Positions 1-11,383 of a DNA stretch of 64,000 bases are shown piece by piece. Source of the stretch: Verrucomicrobiales bacterium. GTDB lineage: Bacteria; Verrucomicrobiota; Verrucomicrobiia; Verrucomicrobiales; DEV007. The notes below the pieces were generated by a model. That model did not search any database. It was not told the DNA's origin and saw only the letters and a list, made by a program, of their open reading frames with translations. The translations under genes were made by a program, and so were the position numbers. Numbering within the stretch: the stretch's first letter is position 1; each line of letters opens with the position of its first letter. Where the stretch lies: the NCBI GenBank assembly GCA_016795385.1, contig JAEUHI010000018.1, forward strand, positions 1-64,000, written 5' to 3'.

Positions 1-2482
<2,482 letters not shown>

Positions 2483-2595
2483 CAGCATTCGTTAATGAAA
2501 GCTTTCGGAGGGTTTTGCTTAATTCCCTCCACTGTTCTTTTCTACCAAAACTGAACTGGGTTCAGTCAAATTGTAGTCATTGTTTTCTTTTATAC

Positions 2596-2609
2596 AGTTG
2601 TCAAAGATC
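2596..2609 (-). promoter_or_regulatory. boxA-like antitermination site in the 16S-23S spacer
   Basis: On the transcribed strand this reads GATCTTTGACAACT, close to the boxA elements of bacterial rrn operons (for example TGTTCTTTGAAAACT in Bacillus). It lies between tRNA-Ile and 23S, where spacer boxA elements occur. A related sequence, GATCTTTCAGAAC, is in the leader upstream of 16S. The role in Nus-factor antitermination and rRNA processing is inferred from known rrn operons. Confidence 0.55.
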
Positions 2610-2644
2610 CGGAATGATGGCGCCGGTATCCGGCCCAGGGGTAG

Positions 2645-2718
<74 letters not shown>

Positions 2719-2759
2719 GAAATACCACCGTCGCGCGCCCGCCTTTCACCCATGAAGAG

Positions 2760-2832
2760 TGGAGGCAAGGAGACTCGAACTCCTGACATCCTGCTTGCAA
2801 AGCAGGCGCTCTACCAACTGAGCTATGCCCCC
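2760..2832 (-). tRNA. tRNA-Ala (anticodon TGC)
   Basis: A 73-nt cloverleaf on the complement strand. The acceptor GGGGGCA pairs with TGCCTCC and includes the G3-U70 wobble that is the alanine identity element. The anticodon loop is TTTGCAA with anticodon TGC. The CCA end is not encoded (discriminator A followed by CTC). It is the first tRNA after 16S. In most bacterial rrn spacers tRNA-Ile comes first, so the order here is reversed. Confidence 0.97.
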
Positions 2833-3036
2833 GGAGATGATCACGCGATCTCTTTCGGTCATCGAAAAGGTAAAGGCAAAATGGTGCGCTGCACGATCGG
2901 CGAACGGCACTGATAATATTTAAGGGGCGGCCATCTCTGGCTTGCCGATCCTTTCCCGGTTCATCCGGAAGGAGGATCTCGACCTATTCGCCTTATATGA
3001 GCACCGGTGAGATGGTGCTCCAGCGAATTTGCTCCA

Positions 3037-4570
<1,534 letters not shown>

Positions 4571-4864
4571 GAAATTTTGATTCCGCTTTCGAAACGCTAG
4601 CTGCTCCTTGCGGAGCGGCTGTTGTTCTTATACGGAAAATTGACGTGAACTAGGCCCCGAGAAACTCGAGACTTCGTTCGGCACGTTACTTGCTTTCACG
4701 TGCAGCACACAATTTAGCCTTTTCCTTTTCCACCAACTTTTTGCTCTTCTGACGAGCGAGCCATGAGGCTCTCATCTGAGTTGCAGCCGGTTGGCCTGAT
4801 GTTCTGAAAGATCTTGAACTCTTAAACCGTTCCCGGTTTAGCGGAGCCACCCTCTTTTGGGCGG
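4571..4864 (-). other. rRNA operon leader (no gene)
   Basis: This is the transcribed leader between the predicted rrn transcription start (about 4864) and mature 16S. It is A/T-richer than the surrounding genes and contains a boxA-like element and short inverted repeats such as CTCCTTGCGGAG near 4605-4616, which may belong to the 16S processing stem. The stretch from 4900 to 5089, upstream of the promoter, holds no gene that I can support. Confidence 0.7.
4801..4813 (-). promoter_or_regulatory. boxA-like site in the rRNA leader
   Basis: The transcribed strand reads GATCTTTCAGAAC about 50 nt after the predicted transcription start. It shares the GATCTTT core and the AAC end with the spacer site at 2596-2609. 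Having the same element before 16S and before 23S matches the classical arrangement of boxA in rrn operons. Confidence 0.5.
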
Positions 4865-4870
4865 GCGGTG

Positions 4871-4899
4871 ATTATACCCGCCCATTTCCGAAGGTCAAA
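4871..4899 (-). promoter_or_regulatory. rRNA operon promoter (-35 TTTGAC, -10 TATAAT)
   Basis: On the minus strand TTTGAC (4894-4899; alternative register TTGACC at 4893-4898) is followed after 17 nt by a perfect TATAAT (4871-4876). The bases after the -10 box are CACCGCCCGCCC, a very GC-rich discriminator like those of stringently controlled rRNA promoters in other bacteria. The predicted start is near 4864, giving a leader of about 295 nt. Stringent control is inferred from the discriminator only. Confidence 0.8.
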
Positions 4900-5089
4900 C
4901 ACTTTTGTGAAAGAATTTCCGAAAAAGAACGATTTCCCCTCACCGCCTCGCTTTCAGGCTCTAACAGATCCATAAAATCATGGAAATTGAGGATTTCGGA
5001 CTTTAAATTCGGTTTTCGGGCGGCTCCTCCATGGTTCGGAGAAGGCATTGTCTTTAAGAAGGTGATCGGCTACCGTTGTTTCCATTCCC

Positions 5090-6919
5090 ATGGTGCCTCG
5101 ATTTTCTCCCCCTTTCTGGTTGGCCGCGGTTCCTGCGTTCGCGTTGGTGGCCATTCCCTCCTCCTCCGGTGCTCAGACTCTTGTGGCCGAGCCCATTCCT
5201 GTCGAGGATGCCGATCCTGGCGAGCCGGCGGCTTCGCCCGCTCCGCGGGTTACGACTCCACTGCCCGCGGTGACCGGGCCTCCGCTCTCTCCTGAGGAGG
5301 AACAGGTGCGTGGGCAAGTTCGCTCCATCCTCCCCGCCGACCGGCATTTTGCGGCCATCGCCGAAGCTTCCATCGCCCGACTCTATCAGGAGCGCGGTTT
5401 TCGGCCGATCTGGGAGGCGGGAGCGCTGGATGCGGGCTTTCACCGTTCGCTCGGCGAGGAATTGAAGAAACACGCCCTCCCGGAGCTGTTGGCTCAGGAT
5501 CCTGAATCGCTCGTTTCACGCGTTCCCCAAGGTCCCGTCGAGGCTCGGGACCTCGCCCACACGGTCGCCTTCCTCGACACGGCGTTGATGATCCGCATCG
5601 GTGTGGTGCCCTTCCATCGGATCTGGCCTGATTGGGATAGCGGCGACACTCCGGGGTCGGATGAGCGCTCCGTCGATTCCATCGTGGCGGACCTGGTGGT
5701 CGCGACATCCCTGCGTCCCTTTGAGATGACCAAGGCGATCGACACGATGGGACCGAAAAACTGGATCTACCGGGAACTACACAAGGCCTACCCTGCCACC
5801 AAGGATGCCATCCTGAAGTATTCCGGCCTTCCCCAAATCCCCAATCCGGAGCAAATCGGTCCCGGCAAACCCGGCGAGGTCTATCCCGCCGCCCCCGCCA
5901 TCGCCGCCCATCTCATCGACCGGGGTTATCTGAACATGGCCCCCCAGCAGGCCGCGTTGTTGACCGCGATGACTCCGGAACTGACCGGGGCTCTGATCGC
6001 TTTCCAGACTGACTACGGCCTCGATCCGGACGGGATCTTCGGTCAGGGTTCGTGGCGTTACCTGAATGTCAACGCCGCCGACCGTTTCCGCTCGCTCGTT
6101 TTGAATCTTCACCGCGCCCGGCTCATGCCCGGAAAAATGGGAGACCGCTACCTGATCGCAAACCTTCCCTGTGCCGAGCTCTATCTCTTTGACGCCAACG
6201 ACTTTCCCGCCAAGTCGATGCGGATCGTCCACGGCAAAGCCTCGGTGGAGTCACAGCACACCAAGATCTTCCGCGACCGGATGCAGGAGGTCGTCTTCGG
6301 CCCCTATTGGAACGTGCCGCCGAGCATCGCCCGCAAGGAGCTGCTCCCCAAGATGCAGGAAGACTGGGGTTACCTGAGCCGCAACAATTACGAGCTCGTG
6401 AACTCCTTCGGTGCCAGCGCCGGGACACGCGTCTCGCCGGATACCCTCTCAGCCGTGGCGTCGGGGAAACTCCTCATCCGCCAGAAACCCGGCGGCAGCA
6501 ATGCTCTCGGCTACGTGAAGTTCCTCTTCCCGAATTCCTTCAACATCTACATGCACGACACCCCGGCCCGCGATTTCTTCGCCCGGACGAATCGCGACTT
6601 CAGCCATGGCTGCGTCCGGGTCGCCAAACCCGATGAACTCGCGGAATGGGTTTTCGCTCCGGAAGGATGGACCCTGGAGCAGGTGCGCACGAAGATGAAG
6701 ACGGATCTGAACAAAGGGGTCGCCGTCAAAGGCGGCATCAACGTCTACATCACTTATTTCACCGCTTTCCCCCGCCCCGCCTCGGGCGGGCGCATGCTCC
6801 TCGCCCCCGGGCGTGACGTCTACGGGCTCGACGCGGTCAACGCCCGTGCCCTCGCCGCCTTCATTCCCTGGCAGGAAGCACCCGCCGCCCCGGTCACAGC
6901 CCCGTCGGGTGGTCAATGA
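5090..6919 (+). CDS. L,D-transpeptidase, YcbB/LdtD type, with peptidoglycan-binding domain
   Basis: A 609-residue exported cell-wall enzyme. An N-terminal hydrophobic segment ending near residue 28 (SSGAQ) looks like a signal peptide. A peptidoglycan_binding_1 repeat lies around residues 295-327 (FQTDYGLDPDGIFGQ). The YkuD catalytic domain follows, with H489 (MHD) and the active-site signature SHGCVR at 505-510, C508 being the nucleophile. These domains and this length match the YcbB/LdtD class, which makes 3-3 cross-links in peptidoglycan in the periplasm. No SD precedes the ATG. The last 26 bp overlap the end of the convergent Nif3-like gene. Family assignment is firm; the exact reaction (cross-linking or lipoprotein attachment) is inferred. 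Confidence 0.92.
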   Translation: MVPRFSPPFWLAAVPAFALVAIPSSSGAQTLVAEPIPVEDADPGEPAASPAPRVTTPLPAVTGPPLSPEEEQVRGQVRSILPADRHFAAIAEASIARLYQERGFRPIWEAGALDAGFHRSLGEELKKHALPELLAQDPESLVSRVPQGPVEARDLAHTVAFLDTALMIRIGVVPFHRIWPDWDSGDTPGSDERSVDSIVADLVVATSLRPFEMTKAIDTMGPKNWIYRELHKAYPATKDAILKYSGLPQIPNPEQIGPGKPGEVYPAAPAIAAHLIDRGYLNMAPQQAALLTAMTPELTGALIAFQTDYGLDPDGIFGQGSWRYLNVNAADRFRSLVLNLHRARLMPGKMGDRYLIANLPCAELYLFDANDFPAKSMRIVHGKASVESQHTKIFRDRMQEVVFGPYWNVPPSIARKELLPKMQEDWGYLSRNNYELVNSFGASAGTRVSPDTLSAVASGKLLIRQKPGGSNALGYVKFLFPNSFNIYMHDTPARDFFARTNRDFSHGCVRVAKPDELAEWVFAPEGWTLEQVRTKMKTDLNKGVAVKGGINVYITYFTAFPRPASGGRMLLAPGRDVYGLDAVNARALAAFIPWQEAPAAPVTAPSGGQ

Positions 6920-7655
6920 AGCAGACCTCGATCCCGGAAAACTCCGCCACCCACCGCGCCGCGAGCGCCTTCACCCCGAAGGTCTCGGTCGCGTAGTGTC
7001 CCGCGTAGATCAGGTTGACCCCGAGTTCCTCCGCCGCCGTGTAGCTCCAGTGCGGGCCCTCGCCGGTGAGAAAGGTGTCGATGCCCGTGGCGGCCAGTTC
7101 ATAAATCTGCGACCCGGCCCCGCCGGTAATCACGCCGAGTTCGCGGACACGTCCCGGACCGCCCGGAGCCAGCTTCGGCGTTTCGCCCACCGCCGCCGCG
7201 ACGCGGGCGAGCAACTCGTCGCGATCGAGATCGCAGGAGACCCGCAGCCCCAGGTCCCTCCCTTTCCAGGGAGCGAAGGGCCGGCCTTCTCCCGCAAAAC
7301 CGAGAGCCGCGACAAGGAGGGCGTTGTTCCCCAGCTCCGGATGCAGGTCGAGCGGCAGGTGCGCCGAGTAGATCGCGAGGTCGTGGTCCATCGCGAGCTT
7401 GAGCTTCCGGTAAAGCGCCCCCTCGATGCGTTGGGCGCCCTGCCAGAAGAGCCCGTGATGGACGACGAGGAGATTCACTCCGGTGGCGCAGGCCTCCTCG
7501 ATCACCGGGAGGCAGGCATCGACGGCGGCGGCGATTTTCGTGACCTGACCCGAGTTCGCGAGTTGGAGCCCGTTGAGGGCACCCGGGTAGTCGGCGATGG
7601 CGTCGATCGAGAGCCAGTCGTTGGCGGCGGTGATGAGGGCGGAGAGGGCGGGCAT
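6894..7655 (-). CDS. Nif3-like dinuclear metal centre protein (YbgI/YqfO family)
   Basis: A 253-residue cytosolic protein of the Nif3/DUF34 family. The metal-binding motifs are clear: VVHHGLFW (H66, H67), SAHLPLDLHPELGNN (H99, D103), GEGPHW near residue 200 and AGHYATETFG near 220. The length is normal for the short form without the PII-like insert. Family members form toroidal hexamers with a di-metal site. Some are annotated as GTP cyclohydrolase I type 2, but the physiological role is not settled. The gene runs convergently into the L,D-transpeptidase gene and shares 26 bp with it. Nothing nearby indicates a pathway. Confidence 0.9.
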   Translation of the reverse strand: MPALSALITAANDWLSIDAIADYPGALNGLQLANSGQVTKIAAAVDACLPVIEEACATGVNLLVVHHGLFWQGAQRIEGALYRKLKLAMDHDLAIYSAHLPLDLHPELGNNALLVAALGFAGEGRPFAPWKGRDLGLRVSCDLDRDELLARVAAAVGETPKLAPGGPGRVRELGVITGGAGSQIYELAATGIDTFLTGEGPHWSYTAAEELGVNLIYAGHYATETFGVKALAARWVAEFSGIEVCFIDHPTGL

Positions 7656-7809
7656 GAGGGAGAGTCGTTCTTCCTATTTCATAAGGGGGATTCGGGCTTT
7701 TTCCAGCGAAGGTCCCACTTCCCCGGGGAGACCGGTTGAATCGCACCACGGGTGTTCCGAAAGGAAAAGACGGCCGGATGGCGCGGGGTGGCGGGAAAGC
7801 TGCTTGTAA

Positions 7810-7917
7810 AATGGGAAAACCCTCACGAAACTCCCGCTTACGTACCGGCGATCCGCGACCCATCGAGCTCTCACGTGGTTTTTTCTCCTCGGATTCGCCT
7901 TCAGTCTTCCCGGACCG
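7810..7917 (+). other. in-frame 5' extension encoding the missing signal peptide of the next gene
   Basis: Reading upstream from 7918 in the same frame, the codons stay open back to a TAA at 7807-7809 and encode a basic segment (TYRRSATHRALT) followed by a hydrophobic run (WFFLLGFAFSLPGP), an excellent signal peptide. No ATG, GTG or TTG in this frame precedes it. An ATG at 7811 is in another frame. Either a frameshift (real or a sequencing error) lies between 7811 and about 7870, or translation uses an unusual start. The rest of the intergenic space (7656-7809) shows no gene. Confidence 0.5.
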
Positions 7918-8865
7918 GTGAGTCTGATCCCAAGCGTCGAAGCCGCCTCGGCGAGCGCTTCGAAGCGGATCATCAAGAAGCTGCAGAAACAGATCGCGAC
8001 CTCGAAAGCCCAACTCGCGGCGGCGACGGCGACCCCGGCGTCCTTCGTCGAGATGGTGACGGTGGGCAATCCGGGGAATGCGGCGGACACCACGACCTAC
8101 GGAGCGGTGCCCTACGAGTTCCAGATCGGGAAGACCGAGGTGACCCTGGCGCAGTATGCGGCCTTTCTGAACGCGGTGGCGAAGACGGATACGAACAGTC
8201 TTTACAATCCGAGCCTGGCGACCAATCTCACCATCGCGGGCATCACCCGAAGCGGCAGTTCGGGCAGCTTCACCTACAGCGTCATCGGAGACGGCGCGCG
8301 GCCGGTCACCTTTGTGAGCTGGTTCGATGCGGCGCGCTTCTGCAACTGGCTGCACAACGGGAGACCGATCGGAGCGCAGACGGCGGCGACAACGGAGAAT
8401 GGGGCGTATCCGCTCGACGGATCGACGAGCGGAGGGCTGACGATCACCCGCAACCCCGGGGCGAAATACTGGATCCCAAGCGAGGACGAGTGGTGCAAGG
8501 CGGCGTATCACCAGCCCTCCGGGCAGGGAGGACCCGTGGACAACTACTGGCTCTACCCGACGCGGAGTGATGCGGCGCCGGCGGCCGGGGCACCTCCCGG
8601 CGGAGCGAATTCGGCGAACTTCAATTCGGCGGTCAGTGCCCTGACCGCGGTGGGCGCCTACACCGGCAGCGTCGGTTTCTACGGGACTTTCGACCAGGGA
8701 GGGAACGTGTTTGAATGGAACGACGCGGTGATCAGCGGTTCGTTTCGGGGGCTGCGGGGCGGCTCGTGGGACAGCAACGAGGTCAACCTGCGTTCCTCCT
8801 TCCGGGACAGCAGCCTCCCCGACAGCGAGAACAACAACATCGGTTTCCGTGTGGCAAGTCCCTGA
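7918..8865 (+). CDS. secreted SUMF1/formylglycine-enzyme-fold protein (catalytic cysteines absent)
   Basis: At least 315 residues from the GTG at 7918. The true N-terminus is probably further upstream (see 7810-7917). After a basic linker (KRIIKKLQKQ) comes a complete SUMF1/FGE-sulfatase fold: FQIGKTEVTLAQYAAFLN, PVTFVSWFDAARFCNWL, YWIPSEDEW, DQGGNVFEWN, RGLRGGSWDS and a final IGFRVA. Bona fide formylglycine-generating enzymes carry two active-site cysteines between the GGSW and GFR motifs. Here that stretch (NEVNLRSSFRDSSLPDSENN) has none, so sulfatase activation is unlikely and a structural or binding role is more plausible. A related domain is in the giant protein at 25016-32209. Confidence 0.8.
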   Translation: MSLIPSVEAASASASKRIIKKLQKQIATSKAQLAAATATPASFVEMVTVGNPGNAADTTTYGAVPYEFQIGKTEVTLAQYAAFLNAVAKTDTNSLYNPSLATNLTIAGITRSGSSGSFTYSVIGDGARPVTFVSWFDAARFCNWLHNGRPIGAQTAATTENGAYPLDGSTSGGLTITRNPGAKYWIPSEDEWCKAAYHQPSGQGGPVDNYWLYPTRSDAAPAAGAPPGGANSANFNSAVSALTAVGAYTGSVGFYGTFDQGGNVFEWNDAVISGSFRGLRGGSWDSNEVNLRSSFRDSSLPDSENNNIGFRVASP

Positions 8866-8957
8866 ATGGACCCGCCTGCGGCGAGTCCTGCGTTGAGGCT
8901 TCGCCCGTTTGCGGGCGCGATCCCGCCGCGGCAGGCTCTACCCTCTTACCCTCCTAT

Positions 8958-9131
8958 TTACTCACTGCGTCTTGAGAAAATACTCACAGCGTCTTGAGAA
9001 AACGGACGAGACCGCAGGCCGAGACACTCTGTGAGAGGGGATAAGACTCCCCTTCCGGAATGAGGATGACGCCGCGTGTGGCTCCCAGCGTGGCCATGCT
9101 TTCGACCAGGCCGGGTGTCGAGAAGCCTCAT
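8958..9131 (-). pseudogene. remnant of the toxin gene of a VapBC-like module
   Basis: An ATG at 9131 overlaps the antitoxin stop by 4 bp (ATGA), as expected for a toxin gene coupled to its antitoxin. It starts MRLLDT, like the first strand of many PIN-domain toxins (xLLDTN). After six residues the frame changes to an Arg/His/Ser-rich sequence with no PIN character, and it stops at 8958. The later acidic residues of a PIN active site are absent in all three minus-strand frames. I infer a truncated or frameshifted toxin; the PIN identity rests only on the first six residues and the position. Confidence 0.4.
8959..9002. repeat. two tandem copies of a 22-bp repeat
   Basis: Positions 8959-8980 and 8981-9002 are the same 22-bp unit (core GCGTCTTGAGAAAA), differing at one position (T or A before the GCG). 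They lie at the tail of the decayed frame downstream of the antitoxin gene, and each copy supplies an in-frame stop on the minus strand, so the duplication probably arose by slippage. Confidence 0.8.
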
Positions 9132-9388
9132 GCGTCGTCCTCTTTCGACCAGGGGGAAGGACTGATGGTCCGTCCAGGCACCCCCCGGGCTTCCCACCCT
9201 TCGAGCGCCTCGCGATCCGCAGACTTCACGACAAGCCCCTCCAGGGCATCAAGAATCGATGCGCCTCTGGCATCCCCGGGACCGAAATAAGTCCGCCGAA
9301 CGACGGCAGAAAAGGATTCGCCCTCTTTTTTTGCCCGGCGCAGCTTTTCGTAGGCGTCCAGTTCGAGGGAAATGGTTTTGGTGGCCAT
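9128..9388 (-). CDS. VapB-like (ribbon-helix-helix) antitoxin
   Basis: An 86-residue protein starting MATKTISLELDAYEKLRRAK, the usual N-terminus of the DUF217/VapB antitoxin family: a short strand for DNA binding followed by helices. The C-terminal half (ILDALEGLVVKSADREALEGW) would normally bind the toxin. The start at 9388 is chosen over upstream ATGs (9424, 9400) because it gives the family N-terminus and because an almost perfect operator-like palindrome overlaps it. The toxin reading frame that begins at the stop codon is decayed, leaving an orphan antitoxin. Family assignment is good; function as an active antitoxin is doubtful. Confidence 0.75.
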   Translation of the reverse strand: MATKTISLELDAYEKLRRAKKEGESFSAVVRRTYFGPGDARGASILDALEGLVVKSADREALEGWEARGVPGRTISPSPWSKEDDA

Positions 9389-9406
9389 GCATGGATCCAT
9401 GCATGG
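9385..9406. promoter_or_regulatory. double palindrome over the antitoxin start, likely autoregulatory operator
   Basis: Two copies of the 10-bp palindrome CCATGCATGG are separated by AT, forming one perfect 22-bp palindrome. It covers the antitoxin start codon (9388-9386). Ribbon-helix-helix antitoxins usually bind repeated palindromes at their own promoter, so autoregulation is the natural inference. It also creates three alternative in-frame ATG codons. Confidence 0.65.
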
Positions 9407-9451
9407 GAGATGAGGGAATTTCAAGCCCGTTTCGGAGATCAGGGGGTAACC

Positions 9452-10726
9452 CTACAACTTGAAAAACACCACCGCATACGCCGTCGCCTCCAGCTCCTCG
9501 ACGCGCATGCGGCGGTCGCGGGTGTCCTCGCCCCAGGGCTCGGCGTAGATGACACTGTTCGTGGCCGTACTGTACCCTGTCACGACCGAGGCATGAGAGG
9601 GTAGACCGCGTCCGTCGCGCTCGGGGAGCTTGGCCAGATCCTCAGCCGTCAAGGCGGGCGGTGCAAGTGCCGGATCCTGTCGCCGCTCGGCCGCGAATTG
9701 CTGGTGGACTTTTTCCCGCTCCATCGAGACGCGCCGCCACACGATCACCGGGAGACCGTCCTCGAGGGATTTCAGGACTTTGTCGCGGTCGAAGGTCGGG
9801 ACGATGCTGGTGCGCATCCCAAGTTCATCCCCGACGGCCCGGTAAAGTCCAATGAGATTACTCCCGCCCGCGCTGCCGGTGTTTTTGAATCCCGCGCTGC
9901 CCGCGAGGTCGACGGGAGAAGCCCGCAACCCGAGGTAGCGCGAGGCCATGGCGAGTGAATTGATCCCGCAAAAGGGCGTCTCGCCCTGAACGAACATGGG
10001 GATGCCCTGCACCGAAACCTCGCCCGCCTCGTTGCGCAGCACCGCCGAGGCAAAGCGCGCGGCCCGCGCTCGCCGGTCGAGCGCGGCGAATTCCGACTCG
10101 ACGTAGCTCGCCGGGGCACCTCCGCGTTTGAACAAATGCAGCGACACGGAATGCTCCGGCCGGGCGATGAGACGGAGCACGAAATCCTCCCAGACATAAT
10201 CGACATACTCCGTTCTCAGCAACGGCGTCACCCCCATCACGCCGGGCGTGCCGCGGCCACAGCCTTCCTCGAGGCGCTCTCCGAGGCGCTCGACGAGCTC
10301 CTCGAAATGCCGTTCGAACTCCTGCCGTTTGTCGCGGCCCGCCTCGCGTTGCTCGCGGGTCTGTTCGCCGCCGAAGTGGTAGCCGAAATAGAGCCCGGCA
10401 TCGAGAAAGCCGAGGGTGATTTCCGAGACCCCGCTCTCATCGCCCGAGGTCATGACCGACATGGGCACTTCTCCGAAGACGAGCGGCAGGGCCTCCATGC
10501 GGCGGACCGTTTCCCCCTCAAGGGCAGGCTCGTCGCGCCAGGGGCCGGGAAACCCCTGCCGTTTCCAATTATCGATCGTCAGGAAATCCTCGGTGAGATC
10601 CGCGTTGAAACGGGGAAAGGCCGGGATGATGGGAATGCCGATGCCATTACCGAAGAAGCTGTTCGGAATCGCTTCCGCGCGAGGCGTGGCGAGGAGCAGG
10701 AGCAACAGCAGCATGAGCCGTTTCAT
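9452..10726 (-). CDS. secreted C39-type (papain-like) cysteine peptidase-like protein
   Basis: 424 residues with a strong signal peptide (MKRLMLLLLLLLATPRAEA). The C-terminal half looks like a peptidase_C39-like domain. A cysteine lies in QGETPFCGINSLAMASRYLG (C253), a histidine in SHASVVTGYS (H378), and a polar residue in TNSVIYAEPWG (N390), matching the Cys-His-Asn/Asp order of papain-like folds. The N-terminal 230 residues are not recognised and contain a charged helical stretch (EQTREQREAGRDKRQEFERH). It follows the HMA-domain gene by 33 bp on the same strand and may be cotranscribed with it and the phosphoesterase-like gene. The substrate is unknown. Confidence 0.7.
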   Translation of the reverse strand: MKRLMLLLLLLLATPRAEAIPNSFFGNGIGIPIIPAFPRFNADLTEDFLTIDNWKRQGFPGPWRDEPALEGETVRRMEALPLVFGEVPMSVMTSGDESGVSEITLGFLDAGLYFGYHFGGEQTREQREAGRDKRQEFERHFEELVERLGERLEEGCGRGTPGVMGVTPLLRTEYVDYVWEDFVLRLIARPEHSVSLHLFKRGGAPASYVESEFAALDRRARAARFASAVLRNEAGEVSVQGIPMFVQGETPFCGINSLAMASRYLGLRASPVDLAGSAGFKNTGSAGGSNLIGLYRAVGDELGMRTSIVPTFDRDKVLKSLEDGLPVIVWRRVSMEREKVHQQFAAERRQDPALAPPALTAEDLAKLPERDGRGLPSHASVVTGYSTATNSVIYAEPWGEDTRDRRMRVEELEATAYAVVFFKL

Positions 10727-10759
10727 GCCGCCGACTTTAGCGGAAAGGCCGCGGCCGGG

Positions 10760-11323
10760 TCAATCCTCCTTCGCCAGTTCCACTTTCGCCCCGGCGGGCA
10801 AGGCCTTGGCGAGCGCCTCCCGCATCGTCCCGTGGCTCCATCCCGACGCCTTCACCGAGGCCGGATCGGTCTGGATCGGCTTGAATTTCACGACCAATTC
10901 GCCTTTGCCCGGCTTCACCGCCTCGACCTCGACCCAATCCCTCCACTTCGCGAACACCTCCGCGACCTTGGCCGGGTTTCCCCCTTCGGCATACCCGGAC
11001 ACCGTGAGACGCAAGGTCGGGACGTAAGGAGCGCCGTGGAGCGGAAAGGCATCAGTCACGGCCTGGGCGATCTGATGGGCGCTGACCTTGGTGGGATCGA
11101 AGGTGACGTTGATATAGCTGGCGTTGTTCTGGCCATCGATGACCTCGTCGATCCCGGACAGACGGCGGACGGAGTCGTTCACCGCAAAAACACAGGCGGC
11201 GCACTCGACCCCGGCGACATAGAAGGTGACGGTCTCGAGCGGCGCCTGCGGGGCGGGATCGGCGGCCACGGCGAGGGCAGCGGAGAACACCGGAACGATC
11301 AGGGAAAAGCACGCATGTTTCAT
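10760..11323 (-). CDS. exported heavy-metal-associated (HMA) domain protein
   Basis: 187 residues with a signal peptide (cleavage near ALAVAADP). An HMA fold follows, with the metal-binding loop GVECAAC (C41, C44), the usual beta-alpha-beta pattern and a second half that resembles another HMA-like unit without cysteines (TLRLTVSGYAEGG). Such proteins bind Cu(I) or similar ions, here in the periplasm. There is no ATPase partner in the window. The gene lies 60 bp after the phosphoesterase-like gene and 33 bp before the C39-like gene, all on the minus strand. A role in metal transfer is inferred from the motif only. Confidence 0.75.
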   Translation of the reverse strand: MKHACFSLIVPVFSAALAVAADPAPQAPLETVTFYVAGVECAACVFAVNDSVRRLSGIDEVIDGQNNASYINVTFDPTKVSAHQIAQAVTDAFPLHGAPYVPTLRLTVSGYAEGGNPAKVAEVFAKWRDWVEVEAVKPGKGELVVKFKPIQTDPASVKASGWSHGTMREALAKALPAGAKVELAKED

Positions 11324-11383
11324 GGCTCGGTGGATCAGGAGGTCGGAAGGGAGAACCCATGGACGGGACTCTCGGCGGAATCC

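Noticed and set aside
7918..8865. Annotating the SUMF1-fold protein as a formylglycine-generating enzyme
   Set aside because: The active-site cysteines between GGSW and GFR are missing, and no sulfatase gene is nearby.
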